Origin: CAZWAP01 sp964632005
Lineage (GTDB): Bacteria; Planctomycetota; Phycisphaerae; Sedimentisphaerales; Anaerobacaceae
Direction of reading: 5' to 3'
Assembly: GCA_964632005.1 (NCBI GenBank)
Contig: CAZWAP010000015.1
Location: 1-50,010, forward strand
DNA length: 50,010 nucleotides
Part shown: positions 22,577 through 32,402 of the stretch, piece by piece
How the letters are laid out: each line of letters starts with the position of its first letter
Numbering within the stretch: the stretch's first letter is position 1
The notes under the pieces: generated by a model
Seen by the model: only the letters and a program-made list of their open reading frames with translations
What the model was told of the DNA's origin: nothing
Database searches by the model: none
Program-made: the position numbers and the translations under genes

Positions 22577-25500
22577 ATGGCGGTCCAGTTCATTCTTGGC
22601 AGAAGCGGTACAGGAAAGACACACTACTGTATTCGGTCTGTCGTTGATGCCCTGACCGGGCCCGGCACACAACCATTGATATTGCTTGTGCCGGAGCAGG
22701 CCACCTACCAGGCCGAGCAAGCCATTCTCAGCGACGAACGGATAGCGGGGTACAACAGATTGTACGTCCTGTCATTCGATCGGCTGCAATTTTTGCTGCT
22801 GGGCAAGAAGGTTGCGCGACGGGGGCTATCGCGGACAGGCCGACAGATGATCATCCACCGTATTCTGCGGGACAACAGGGACAAACTGAAGCTTTTCGGC
22901 TCCTCGGCTGACAGGCCCGGACTGGCGCAGCAGATCGGCCAGACCATCAGTGAATTGCACGCCTACACGAAGACGCCCGAGGACATCGAACAACTCCTGC
23001 GGGATCTGGAAAAAGGCGGGAATAACGAGCTGGCCCTGCTGAAATTCACAGACATCGGACTGGTTCTGAAGGAGTATCTGGGCTTCATCGCCGGCAGGTT
23101 CGCCGATCCGGACCGTCAATTGATGCTTGCGCGCCAGGCGGTCGCGGATGCGGAGTTCACCAAGGGTTCAAGGCTGTGGGTCGACGGCTTCGCCGGCTTT
23201 ACCGCCGCCGAACTGGCGATCCTCATCGAGCTCCTCAAGACCGCTAAAGACTCCCAAATTGCCCTGTGCCTCGACCCACGCAGAATAGACCTTGAACACC
23301 CCGACAAGGACATCGACCCGACGGGGCTGTTCTACCCGACCGAGCAGACTTATGCCGTGCTGGTAGAGGCGATAAGACAGGCCGGCATACCTCTGAAAAA
23401 ACCGATCATATTTCGAAATCCTGCCAGGTTTTCCGCCAGGGCAGAGCTGGCCCACATAGAGCGATGCGCATCGGGGAACGTGGATCACAAGATGCCGGCC
23501 GGCGATGCAGTTCGCCTGGTATTGGCCCCCAACGAGAGGGCAGAGGTCAACTTCGTCGCAAGAGAAATACTCCGGCTGGTCAGGGAACAGGACTACCGAT
23601 ACCGTGACATCGCCGTAATAGTCTCGGACATCGAGCACTACCAGCATTACATCCGGGCGTGTTTCGAGGACTACGCGATACCGTTTTTCATCGACAGGCG
23701 AAGGCCCCTGAGCAGGCACCCGGTTGTTCAGCTGGTTTGTTCAGCCCTGCAAACGGTCCTCGGGGGTTTCTCCAACAGTGACATCTTTGCCTATCTAAAG
23801 ACCGACCTGGTGGGCGTTGACCGCTTCGAGGTGGACCTGCTGGAGAACTACTGCCTGGCGTTCGGAATAACGAGCGCGGACTGGCAGGACAGTGCTCGGT
23901 GGTCTTTTGCAGGCCCGCAGAACTCCGGTTTCGACGAAGAGCGCATCAACCGCACCAGGGAAAAAGTCGTCGGGCCGTTGAACAGGCTGCGAGAGAGGCT
24001 GTGTCCGGGCGGCGACTGGCAAGCGAGCATCGAGGTCGGGCAATTCATCAAAGCCATCTTCGAGTTGCTCGAGGAACTCGGGGTCAGCGGGAGCCTTACG
24101 GCCTGGGTCGAACACGCCCGCCTGGCAGGCGACAACGCCGCGGTCGACGAGCACCAGCAGTTCTACGCAAGGTTCGTGGAGGTATTCGACGAGCTCGCCG
24201 AGGTCTTCGCAGGCTCGGCGATGACGGCGGAACAGTATGCAGCGATTCTCGGCTCGGCGTTCTCGGAACTGACGCTGGCTTTAATTCCTCCGATGCTCGA
24301 CCAGGTTCTGGTCGGCTCGATCGAGAGGAGCCGACATCCCGACTTGAAGGCGGTCTTTCTCATCGGGGCCACGCAGAAGCTCTTCCCGGTTCCGGTCGTT
24401 TCCGATGACATACTCAGTGACGACGACCGCAGGGCCGCCGAATCGGCGGGCTTTGCGCTCGGGCCGGGCGTCGAAAAGAACCTCTGCAGCCGTCGATACC
24501 TGGCCTACATTGCCTTTACGCGGCCATCGCAGTTACTGTGCGTAACGTACCCTGCAATGGATGGGAAGGGTGCGGCCCAGCCTCGCTCCGGGTTTGTGGG
24601 GGAACTCGAATCATACTTCGAGGACCTTGTAGAGGAATCAATAGCAGGCCAGCGGACCGAGATATCGAGCGTTTACAGCCGATATGAACTGATGGACCTG
24701 CTGTGTGCGACCCTGGGAAGGGATGCTCCGTCATGCGGGGACCAGGACAGGGCAAAACTGGGTCGACTCCTCGGCGGACTCTGTGGCGCCCCGCAGTTAG
24801 AGGACCTCGGCAGGGCAGTGCTGGCGGCCCTGGATTACAACAATCAGGCTGAGCTGGCCGATGAGGTAATCGAGCAGCTATTCACGGGCCGATTCGAGAC
24901 CTCCGCAACCAGGCTCGGGACCTTTGCGGCCTGCCCGTACAAGCACTTTGCGCGATACGTACTGGAGTTAGCTGAACGAGAGGAATTCAAATTCGAACCT
25001 CTGGACCTTGGCAACTTCTACCACAAGGTTCTCGATGCCTGGCTGGCAAGCCTCAACCCGCAGGGACGGCCTTTCTCGGCCATCCCCGATGAGCAGATCG
25101 TCGGTGCGCTGCAGGAGCAGGTAAACAAGCTCCTGGCCGAGGATGGATTCATATCGCACTTCGCACGACACAGCCGACACAACGCCTTTATCATCAGCGA
25201 AGCGGCCGAGGCTCTGGAGGACTGCGTGCGTGCGGTGGCGCGAATGGTTCGGGCGGGCAGTTTTGAGCCGCAGCTCTCGGAGGTCTCGTTCGGCAGGGTA
25301 AGAGAGGCGCGCAGAAGCCTCGGCGATTATGAGCTGGCTCTTCCCAACGGCCGGGTGCTGGCTCTGGGCGGTAAGATAGACCGCGTTGACGTCGCGGAGA
25401 TCGCCGGCCGGAGGACTGCGATCATCTTCGACTACAAACGCCGGGACAAATCATTCAACTGGGCAGATTTCTACCACGGGCTGGATATGCAACTGCCGGT

Positions 25501-26008
25501 CTACATCCTTGCGGTGCGCAACAGCTCGGTCGGCGGAGAAGGCCTGAATGCGGTCGGGGCTTTCTATATGCCCGTGGAAAGCAAGGCTCTCTCGGCTGGA
25601 GCGTCAAAGCCATCCGAAAGGGCGGATCGGTTCCGCCACAAGGCCAGAGGCATATTCAACGGGAAGTTCTACCAGGCGCTGGACAACTCAAACACCAACG
25701 AGTTCTACAACTTTCACGTCGACAAGAAAGGCAACCAGTACAGCAAGGAGGCGACCAGCGCCGCTCTTAGGCCGGAAGAGTTCCAGGATCTGCTGCAATT
25801 CACCAAAGAGAAGATCCGGCGGCTCGGGATCGAGATTCTAAGCGGCAGGATCGAGGCGCGACCTTACCGAATTCCGGGACGCTGCCCCTGCACGCGATGC
25901 GAGTACAAGCCGGTCTGTCGATTCGACTGGCAGATAAACGAATACAATCCGCTGGAATCGCTCAACAAGAGCGAGGTGCTGGGAAAGATAGGGCAGGCTG
26001 ATGGCTGA
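22577..26008 (+). CDS. addB: ATP-dependent helicase/deoxyribonuclease subunit B (AddB)
   Basis: AddB pairs with AddA to resect double-strand DNA ends for homologous recombination, recognising Chi-like sites. The 1143-residue protein starts MAVQFILGRSGTGKT with Walker A at residues 8-15, as in AddB/RexB. The helicase-like fold follows, and the C terminus has the RecB-family nuclease core GGKIDRVDVAEIAGRRTAII then FDYKR. The four Fe-S cysteines are in place: Cys786 in FAACPYKHF, and Cys1105, Cys1108, Cys1114 in CTRCEYKPVC, with the C-x2-C-x5-C spacing known for AddB. The ATG has GGAG nine bases upstream. It overlaps addA by 8 bases. Confidence 0.93.
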   Translation: MAVQFILGRSGTGKTHYCIRSVVDALTGPGTQPLILLVPEQATYQAEQAILSDERIAGYNRLYVLSFDRLQFLLLGKKVARRGLSRTGRQMIIHRILRDNRDKLKLFGSSADRPGLAQQIGQTISELHAYTKTPEDIEQLLRDLEKGGNNELALLKFTDIGLVLKEYLGFIAGRFADPDRQLMLARQAVADAEFTKGSRLWVDGFAGFTAAELAILIELLKTAKDSQIALCLDPRRIDLEHPDKDIDPTGLFYPTEQTYAVLVEAIRQAGIPLKKPIIFRNPARFSARAELAHIERCASGNVDHKMPAGDAVRLVLAPNERAEVNFVAREILRLVREQDYRYRDIAVIVSDIEHYQHYIRACFEDYAIPFFIDRRRPLSRHPVVQLVCSALQTVLGGFSNSDIFAYLKTDLVGVDRFEVDLLENYCLAFGITSADWQDSARWSFAGPQNSGFDEERINRTREKVVGPLNRLRERLCPGGDWQASIEVGQFIKAIFELLEELGVSGSLTAWVEHARLAGDNAAVDEHQQFYARFVEVFDELAEVFAGSAMTAEQYAAILGSAFSELTLALIPPMLDQVLVGSIERSRHPDLKAVFLIGATQKLFPVPVVSDDILSDDDRRAAESAGFALGPGVEKNLCSRRYLAYIAFTRPSQLLCVTYPAMDGKGAAQPRSGFVGELESYFEDLVEESIAGQRTEISSVYSRYELMDLLCATLGRDAPSCGDQDRAKLGRLLGGLCGAPQLEDLGRAVLAALDYNNQAELADEVIEQLFTGRFETSATRLGTFAACPYKHFARYVLELAEREEFKFEPLDLGNFYHKVLDAWLASLNPQGRPFSAIPDEQIVGALQEQVNKLLAEDGFISHFARHSRHNAFIISEAAEALEDCVRAVARMVRAGSFEPQLSEVSFGRVREARRSLGDYELALPNGRVLALGGKIDRVDVAEIAGRRTAIIFDYKRRDKSFNWADFYHGLDMQLPVYILAVRNSSVGGEGLNAVGAFYMPVESKALSAGASKPSERADRFRHKARGIFNGKFYQALDNSNTNEFYNFHVDKKGNQYSKEATSAALRPEEFQDLLQFTKEKIRRLGIEILSGRIEARPYRIPGRCPCTRCEYKPVCRFDWQINEYNPLESLNKSEVLGKIGQADG

Positions 26009-29000
26009 AGAAAAGACCGAGTGGACCGAGCAGCAGCGCCTGGCGATCCGGGCTCGCGGTTGCGATGTTCTGGTGACCGCCTCAGCCGGCACGGGCAAGA
26101 CAGAAGTTCTCTCCGGCAGGTGCGTGGACTTGCTTTCTGAGCGGCCCGGCGCAGCGGACATCAGGAATATGCTCATCCTCACATTCACCGATCTGGCTGC
26201 CGAGCAAATGCGGTCGCGAATCGCCGAGCAATTGACCAGGGTATTTCGGCGCAGCGGCGAGCGTAGGATTCTGCAACAACTCGTGTTGCTCCAGGCAGCG
26301 GAACTCAGCACCATCCACTCATTCTGCAAGAGACTCATCACGCAGTACTTCCACGAGCTTGCTCTCGATCCGACTTTCGCGGTCATCGACGCCGATGAGG
26401 CCCGTTTGCTCAAGGTCGAGACGCTTGAGAAAACGATCGAGCAGGCCTGGCGGGACAGCCGAATCGCCGAGGGACTGGCCCAGTTGCTTCGGCGGCGCGA
26501 CCTGCGAGCAAATGGTAGCTTCCTGCAGCGTGTCATCCAGCTGAGCGATTTCCTCGAGGGAATCGTGGACCGGGAAGAGTGGTACAACAGGGCGATCTAC
26601 CTGGCCCAACTGGGCGACCCGAGGGCAAGCAGTCTCGGCGAAAAGCAAAAGGAGTTTGTCCATCGCAGTCTGAGGGAGATACTCGAGCAGCTTCGCCATG
26701 CTTTGAGGTTGTACGAGCAACAGATACCAGACGGCCAGTGGGCCGGGAGCTTCCAGAAGAACTATATCGAGCCGGTCAAGCAGTGCCTTGGTCTTCTGGA
26801 GGCCGGCCAGTGGGACCAATGTGCCCGGTCGATGATGGACTTCCAGAAGCCGAGGTTCAGCAGGCCGGGCGAACTGCCCGTCGAGATGGTCGATTTGATC
26901 CACAGCATCGTCAAGAAGGCTTTTGATCGCTTCGGGAAACTCGCGGGCCTGGCGGTCCTGAACCCGGACTATCTGACCGGCATAGCGCCTGCGGCCGGCC
27001 TACAGACGCAGGTGCTCGCCGAGCTGGTCCGCAGGTTCGACCGGCTGTACAGTCGGGCCAAGCAATCCTTCAACTGCCTGGACTTCGCCGACCTGGAGCG
27101 CCACGCGCTGCGACTGCTGACCCGAAAAGATGACCAGGGCCAGTTAGTGCCTTCGCCCACGGCTCTGGCCCTGAGAGAGAGGTTCCAGCACATATTCGTA
27201 GACGAGTACCAGGATATAAACCCCGTCCAGCAGGCGATCCTGGATGCGCTAAGCACGGGGAAGAACCTGTTTGTGGTCGGTGACGTCAAGCAGAGTATTT
27301 ACGCCTGGCGCGGGGCCGAGCCACAGATCTTTCTTGAGAGGCTCGCCCAGGCCGAGAGGCAGGACGATCGCGGATTCCCCGTGCCTCTGACCACTAACTT
27401 CCGCTCCGCGGGCGGGCTGCTGGACTTTGTCAACAGTCTTTTCCGGCGGATAATGACCGCTCCGATTGCCGGTATCGACTACGATGAGTCAGCCGAGCTT
27501 AGGCCCTGGTCGAAGGGCCGGGCCGGCATCGCGGCATCCGATGGGCCACTGGTCGAAATCCATATCCTCGACAAGAAAAGCAAAGACGACGAGCCCGAAC
27601 CCGACCACGAGGAAACGTCTGGACGGGACCCGAGCCCCGATATTGTTACCCCGCGGCGACGCCAGGCCGCACTTCTGGCACGGCGGATAAAACGGATGGT
27701 AGAGCCTGCCCCGGGCGAGGCTAAAGTCCAGATTTACGACAAGGAGCTCGACGAGATTCGGGCTGTTGAATACCGCGACATCGTCGTGCTGATGCGGTCG
27801 CTCATCGAGAAGGCCAATGATTACGTCGAGATATTTCGCCTGGCCGGCGTGCCGGTCAGCTGTGAGGCCACCGCCGGCTATTTCCAGGCCACCGAGATAA
27901 GCGATATGCTCTGTTTGCTGAAGGTGCTCGATAACCCCCAACGTGACATCGAGCTGGCTGCGGTGCTCAGAAGCCCGCTGTTCGGCGTTACCGACAGCGA
28001 ACTGGCGAAGATAAAGCTACGTAGCCGGCTGAACCAGCCGGGCGAGAACCTCTACAGCGGCGTGCTGGAATACTCGAGGTGCGGCCCGGAACAGGCGCTT
28101 GCGAATAAGCTCGCCGGCATCCTGGAGCAACTCCACCAGTGGCGGACCGAGGCCCGCGGGGGCAAGCTGGCCGATACGATCTGGCGTATCTACCGGGTGA
28201 CCGGATATCTATCCTTCGTCTCGGCTCTCCCGAGCGGCCAGGCCCGCCGGGCTAACCTCCTCAAGCTCCACGATAGGGCCGTTCAGTTCGAGGGGTTTGT
28301 CGCAGGCTCCGGCATTCCATCGCTGCGGCGGTTCGTCGAGTTCATCGAGAAGCTCCAGGAAGCCGGGGGAGCCTGGGCGCCGGCTGAGCCGCCGGCCTCG
28401 GCAGGCAACGCGGTCCGAATCCTCAGCGTGCACAAGAGCAAGGGGCTTGAATTCCCCGTGGTATTCCTGGCCGGCCTCGAAACCAACTTCAACACGACCG
28501 ACGTCTCCTCCGACTGCCTGGCCGACGCGGAAGATACGCTCGGCCTGCAGATCATCGACGCCGAGACAAAGACTACTTTTCCATCGCTGACCCATCAGGT
28601 AATCGCCAAGAAACGGCTCTCGGCCCTGCTTGCCGAGGAGATGCGGATCCTTTACGTGGCGATGACGCGGGCAAGAGAACGGCTTATCCTCAGCGGCACG
28701 CAAAACCGCCGTAGCTGCAGGAAGATCCTCACAAGCGGGCTGCACATAGACAGCACGAGCGTGCCGGGGTGGCTGCTGGCCGAATGCACGTGCCCGCTGC
28801 AATGGATCCTTTACGGGCTCTCCGACCGGGCCTTGTTGCACGAAGCCCTTGAAACAGGCCTGGCCGAGCGGGCGCGACGCGACGATCTTTTCACCTTCGA
28901 GTTTCACGATCAAGCACGGCTTGGGGCCCTGTCGCGGTACGTGATGGAGCTGAGGGAGCGGCGGCGTAGGTCCACAACCGGGCTGAGGGTAAAGTGCGGG

Positions 29001-29768
29001 CTGGCCAAGAAGGGCAAGCATCTGGTACGGCAGGTACAGGATTCGCTCAGCTGGCGATACCGCTTTGCCGCGGCGACGCTGCTGCCGGCCAAGACCTCCG
29101 TCAGCGAGCTGACGCACAGGGCGGATGAATACGCACGGCCCGGCTACTCAAGCACGTTGGATCGCAAGCCTGGCTGTGTGCTAAGGGGTGAGGTCGGCAC
29201 GGTCGAGTCGCCCGAGCCTCGCATAATCGGCTCGGCCGTGCACCTGGTGATAGCGAACCTCGAGCTATCGCGCCCTCCCGAAAGGGAAACTATCGAACAG
29301 ACACTGAGGGAGCTTGTCGCGAAGGAAGCCATCAGCCCGGCAACAGCCGATTTCATCGACATAGATGCGATCCTGGCGTTCTTCAGGACCCGGCCCGGCC
29401 TGGCGGCCCTCGACCCACAAAACCAGGTCCACCGCGAGTGGCCCTTTACCTACGGGCTGCCTGCGGCCAGGTGGAAAGATATGTACGACGTCCAGACCAG
29501 CTCTCAGCGGCCAGCACCCGCGGACGGACTCCGGGATAAGATAGTCGTACAGGGAATAATCGACATGCTCATCCAGAGCCCGACGGGCCTTCTGGTGGTG
29601 GATTTCAAGACTGACAACGTATCAGCTGAGAACACCTCGGAACGGGCCGGACTGTACCGCAGTCAGCTCGAACTCTACGCCGAAGCCGCTTCGGCCATCC
29701 TCAAGACCCCCCCACCGGCCAAATGGCTGTACTTCCTGGGTCCGCGGGTTGCGGTGGAGCTCTGCTGA
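26001..29768 (+). CDS. addA: ATP-dependent helicase/nuclease subunit A (AddA)
   Basis: The motor and second nuclease subunit of AddAB. The 1255-residue protein is a UvrD-like superfamily 1A helicase: motif Q/I near the N terminus (TEQQRLAIRARG, SAGTGKTEVL), motif Ia LTFTDLAAEQM, motif II FVDEYQDINPVQ, motif III VGDVKQSIYAWRGAEP, motif V/VI with LSVHKSKGLEFPVV and MRILYVAMTRARERL. The C terminus has the RecB-like nuclease motif LLVVDFKTDNV near residue 1200. It starts within the last codons of addB (ATGGCTGA overlap), so the two subunits are translationally coupled. Confidence 0.95.
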   Translation: MAEEKTEWTEQQRLAIRARGCDVLVTASAGTGKTEVLSGRCVDLLSERPGAADIRNMLILTFTDLAAEQMRSRIAEQLTRVFRRSGERRILQQLVLLQAAELSTIHSFCKRLITQYFHELALDPTFAVIDADEARLLKVETLEKTIEQAWRDSRIAEGLAQLLRRRDLRANGSFLQRVIQLSDFLEGIVDREEWYNRAIYLAQLGDPRASSLGEKQKEFVHRSLREILEQLRHALRLYEQQIPDGQWAGSFQKNYIEPVKQCLGLLEAGQWDQCARSMMDFQKPRFSRPGELPVEMVDLIHSIVKKAFDRFGKLAGLAVLNPDYLTGIAPAAGLQTQVLAELVRRFDRLYSRAKQSFNCLDFADLERHALRLLTRKDDQGQLVPSPTALALRERFQHIFVDEYQDINPVQQAILDALSTGKNLFVVGDVKQSIYAWRGAEPQIFLERLAQAERQDDRGFPVPLTTNFRSAGGLLDFVNSLFRRIMTAPIAGIDYDESAELRPWSKGRAGIAASDGPLVEIHILDKKSKDDEPEPDHEETSGRDPSPDIVTPRRRQAALLARRIKRMVEPAPGEAKVQIYDKELDEIRAVEYRDIVVLMRSLIEKANDYVEIFRLAGVPVSCEATAGYFQATEISDMLCLLKVLDNPQRDIELAAVLRSPLFGVTDSELAKIKLRSRLNQPGENLYSGVLEYSRCGPEQALANKLAGILEQLHQWRTEARGGKLADTIWRIYRVTGYLSFVSALPSGQARRANLLKLHDRAVQFEGFVAGSGIPSLRRFVEFIEKLQEAGGAWAPAEPPASAGNAVRILSVHKSKGLEFPVVFLAGLETNFNTTDVSSDCLADAEDTLGLQIIDAETKTTFPSLTHQVIAKKRLSALLAEEMRILYVAMTRARERLILSGTQNRRSCRKILTSGLHIDSTSVPGWLLAECTCPLQWILYGLSDRALLHEALETGLAERARRDDLFTFEFHDQARLGALSRYVMELRERRRRSTTGLRVKCGLAKKGKHLVRQVQDSLSWRYRFAAATLLPAKTSVSELTHRADEYARPGYSSTLDRKPGCVLRGEVGTVESPEPRIIGSAVHLVIANLELSRPPERETIEQTLRELVAKEAISPATADFIDIDAILAFFRTRPGLAALDPQNQVHREWPFTYGLPAARWKDMYDVQTSSQRPAPADGLRDKIVVQGIIDMLIQSPTGLLVVDFKTDNVSAENTSERAGLYRSQLELYAEAASAILKTPPPAKWLYFLGPRVAVELC

Positions 29769-29792
29769 GAGGCCGGGCGATCAATCCAACGA

Positions 29793-29846
29793 AAAAAGCC
29801 CGCCCTTGCCGGAGTTCGTCACAACAGCGTGGCGACAAGGGCGAGC
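29793..29846 (-). terminator. Intrinsic terminator after the redoxin gene
   Basis: On the minus strand a stem around GCCCTTG/CAAGGGC with extended flanking pairs closes a loop of about 26 bases and is followed by TTTTTT. It lies between the convergent addA and redoxin genes. Confidence 0.65.
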
Positions 29847-29881
29847 CTGCAGGAAGTTAGCCATCTTATTGGTCGGCCGGC

Positions 29882-30976
29882 CTACTTAGGGTATTTCACC
29901 GAACAGCCATAAGACTTTGTTTGAGCGGTAGTTACCGGCTTACCCGCGAGCAAGGCATCCAGCACCTCAGCGACGTAATTGACGTACTTTTGACCGGCGG
30001 GCAACTTGCCTAAGGGAGCGTTGTCGATGGCACCGTCGTAGGCAATTCTGCCGGCCTTGTCGATAACGAACATATGCGGGGTGGTCTTAGCACCATACGC
30101 CTTGCCAACCCTACCTGATCTGTCGTCAAGGACCGGATACTGTACATTGTATCTTTTGATGAACTCGAGGTTCTTCTCGGGCGTGGTGTGGCTGGTGCTA
30201 TTGATCGCGAGCCAGACAACGCCCTTATCCTTGTACTTTTTCGCAAGGTCGGCCATCGTCGTCTTGGTCTGGTAATGGTAACGCGAGAAGGGACACTCGA
30301 AATTCATCCACTCAAGAACGACGATTTTGCCCCTGAGCTGGGCCAGGCCCACCTGTTTCCCGTCAAAAGTCTTGAGAGTAAAATCAGGTGCCTTTTTCCG
30401 GGCGGACTGTAGCCTTTCGGCTTTTTGTCGCGGTCTTTCGGGCCTTATCCTCTGTAATCTGAGGCGTTTTTGCTCAAGGACTTGCAAGTTCTTCTGGAAT
30501 AGCTCCTGGCGTTTTGCGATCAGCGCTTCCAGGCTCTTGGCCGTCTCCGCGGCCTTTTCCTTGCGCGCAAGCGCGAGGATCTCGCGTAGTTCGTTGATCT
30601 GCTGCTGTTGCTCGGCCTTCAACTTGGCGATCTGTTGCTCGATAAGCTGCGGGGCAAGGGCTTGACGTCGTTCGGGGCGCATCTGGGCTGCTCGCTCACG
30701 CATTTCCGCCCTGAACTGCTCCCTCTCGGCCTCGGACATATTCCGCCACTTCTGCCTGAGCTTCTCTCGTTCTTCCGGGGAAAGTCCTTGCAAGAAGGAT
30801 CCCGGCAGACGGCCACGTCGGGTGGTGGCGGGTTTAGTGGCCCTGACGGTCGGCCGATCCGATTCCGGCCGCTTTCGGCGAGGTGTCTTACCGGGTTCTT
30901 CGGCCCAAAGCAGCACCGAACCTGCCGTCAGCAACGTCAGCAGCACCGCCAAAACTGAAGTGGATCGGGTTTTCAT
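29882..30976 (-). CDS. Exported redoxin (AhpC/TSA-type) with N-terminal helical region
   Basis: A 364-residue periplasmic protein. After a signal peptide (MKTRSTSVLAVLLTLLTAG) comes a long Arg/Glu/Gln-rich helical region (about 50-195) with LSPEEREKLRQKWRNMSEAE, resembling the neighbour gene. The C-terminal half (about 205-350) is a thioredoxin-fold redoxin: APDFTLKTFDGKQVGLAQLR, then VVLEWMNFECPFSRYHY, and VGKAYGAKTTPHMFVIDKAG with the cis-Pro. Only one Cys is at the active site (ECPFS rather than CxxC); the other Cys of the mature protein is near the C terminus (GCSVKYPK). A peroxidase or sensor role is possible. The ATG has GGAGG eight bases upstream. Confidence 0.85.
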   Translation of the reverse strand: MKTRSTSVLAVLLTLLTAGSVLLWAEEPGKTPRRKRPESDRPTVRATKPATTRRGRLPGSFLQGLSPEEREKLRQKWRNMSEAEREQFRAEMRERAAQMRPERRQALAPQLIEQQIAKLKAEQQQQINELREILALARKEKAAETAKSLEALIAKRQELFQKNLQVLEQKRLRLQRIRPERPRQKAERLQSARKKAPDFTLKTFDGKQVGLAQLRGKIVVLEWMNFECPFSRYHYQTKTTMADLAKKYKDKGVVWLAINSTSHTTPEKNLEFIKRYNVQYPVLDDRSGRVGKAYGAKTTPHMFVIDKAGRIAYDGAIDNAPLGKLPAGQKYVNYVAEVLDALLAGKPVTTAQTKSYGCSVKYPK

Positions 30977-31065
30977 AGTGCAGTCCTCCATCGCTTCGCT
31001 TAGGGTCAAGCTATTCTACTCTACTCTTCAAAAAAACGCCAGTTGGGGCCTGCGTAGGCAAAGAT

Positions 31066-31881
31066 CTACCGTTGCGACCCGGCGCCTGGCCTGGGAGGAC
31101 GAGCTTGTCCTCGCGGTCCCCGCTGCCCCCGGCGGCCCTGTCCACCTCGCTCAGGAGCCGGACCTGCCGGGCCACCACCTCTGCCACTACCGGGGAACCG
31201 CATCGGCGGCCGTACCCGTTGCCTCTCGAGCAGGGCATTGAGGCGTTTGACCGTCTGCTCGGCCTTTTCCCTCTGAGCAATATCGCGGATCTCAGTGAGC
31301 TCCCGGGCAGACGGGCCAGCCAGGGCGGTCGGTGCCGGCCTTGGACCTTCGAGCCTGGCCAATTGCTCGCGAATCGCGGTAAGGGCCTGTTGGCGGGCCC
31401 TGTAGGTTTCGGTGAGCTCTTTGCGCATCTCGGCCCTCTCGGCCTCGGACATCTCCCTGAACTTGCTGAAGTCCACCTTGTTGAGGGATTCGACCGCCTC
31501 CTTCAGCCTGATGAGCTGGTCCTGGATAGCCTTGATCGCCTTGAGCTGTTCTGCGGCACTGAGGCGTCCGAATCCGGGCCTGCTCATCCGGGCCCTCCAG
31601 GACGCTCTTTCTTCTTCGGACATATTCTGGAAACGTTCCCTCATCCGCCGGCGGAACTCCTGCCTCTCTTCTTCGGACATATTCTGGAAACGTTCCCTCA
31701 TCCGCTGCCGGTCCAGCTCTTGCTCTTCCGTTCTTGCTCGGTCTGGCCTGGGTCGGGGCCTTGAGCCTTCGGGGCCTGCCTTGGTACTGGCCGGCTGGTC
31801 CGGCTTGCCCGTATCCCGGGCGAAGGCCCAGGGGCCGAACAAGAGCACCAGTACCGCGGTAATTGGAATTAACTGCCTCAT
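31066..31881 (-). CDS. Exported Arg/Glu-rich coiled-coil protein with internal repeats
   Basis: A 271-residue protein with a signal peptide (LIPITAVLVLLFGPWAFA) and an unusually charged, helical body. The segment RMRERFQNMSEEER occurs twice 19 residues apart, encoded by a 38-base perfect DNA repeat, and a third related copy (REMSEAERAEMRKEL) follows. The C-terminal 50 residues are Gly/Pro/Arg-rich and probably disordered. The helical part recalls LTxxQ/Spy-type periplasmic proteins, but I cannot confirm that. The ATG at 31881 has GGAGG eight bases upstream. The redoxin gene 89 bases downstream shares the repeat type, so the two likely work together or arose by duplication. Confidence 0.7.
   Translation of the reverse strand: MRQLIPITAVLVLLFGPWAFARDTGKPDQPASTKAGPEGSRPRPRPDRARTEEQELDRQRMRERFQNMSEEERQEFRRRMRERFQNMSEEERASWRARMSRPGFGRLSAAEQLKAIKAIQDQLIRLKEAVESLNKVDFSKFREMSEAERAEMRKELTETYRARQQALTAIREQLARLEGPRPAPTALAGPSARELTEIRDIAQREKAEQTVKRLNALLERQRVRPPMRFPGSGRGGGPAGPAPERGGQGRRGQRGPRGQARPPRPGAGSQR
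31611..31705. repeat. 38-bp perfect direct repeat, 57-bp period
   Basis: Identical 38-base copies at 31611-31648 and 31668-31705 within the coiled-coil gene. The period is 19 codons, so the repeat keeps frame and duplicates one helical unit. Near-identity at DNA level suggests a recent duplication. Confidence 0.85.
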
Positions 31882-32402
31882 AAGTATATCCTCCACAGCA
31901 GGTTAATAGAAACAGGCTCTGCGCCTGACCGCGGCGCAGAAGCCACCTTAATTTACTCCTTTAAGACGTCGGAGGACAGGGCTTTATTGCCGTAATCTTT
32001 CGCAAGCCGGCTTAACAGCACCCCGACGCCGGAAAAACGCCCTGCAAAGCAGATCGGGCAAGTGCCCTGAAGCTGTCTAAGCGATCTTGCTGCCATAGCT
32101 GGCCGGCCTGTTTAGTCGATACCGCGGGGGGCGGCAAGCTGCCCGGGCCCGGCCGCGGCGGAATCGTACTTCAGTATACCGTCTTGTTAGTGCCCAAAGT
32201 TGGGGCCTGGTTACAGGTCTATTCCCGGTTTGTCGGCAGGTCTGTGCGGCCCCGGCAGCACATCGGCAGTGCCAGGCGGACAGAAAAAAGAAATCTTTGG
32301 AAATGGCCTATCGAAGCCTTGCCGAATCGAACCGGATGGGATAAACTGCGGGGCTTATGCGAAGATTCAAGTCGGAACCGTAGATTTGGGAAGCTTGTTG
32401 AT
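31882..32402. other. Divergent intergenic region, 31.9-32.4 kb
   Basis: About 520 bases between the coiled-coil gene and ptsN-like gene, which point away from each other. Frames that extend ptsN upstream have no protein-like character. A TATACC at about 32180 is a poor -10 candidate. I see no convincing promoter, hairpin or RNA here. Confidence 0.4.

Noticed and set aside
32184..32402. 73-residue N-terminal extension of the EIIA protein
   Set aside because: EIIA(Ntr) domains begin at the ATG at 32403; the upstream residues show no domain or signal peptide.
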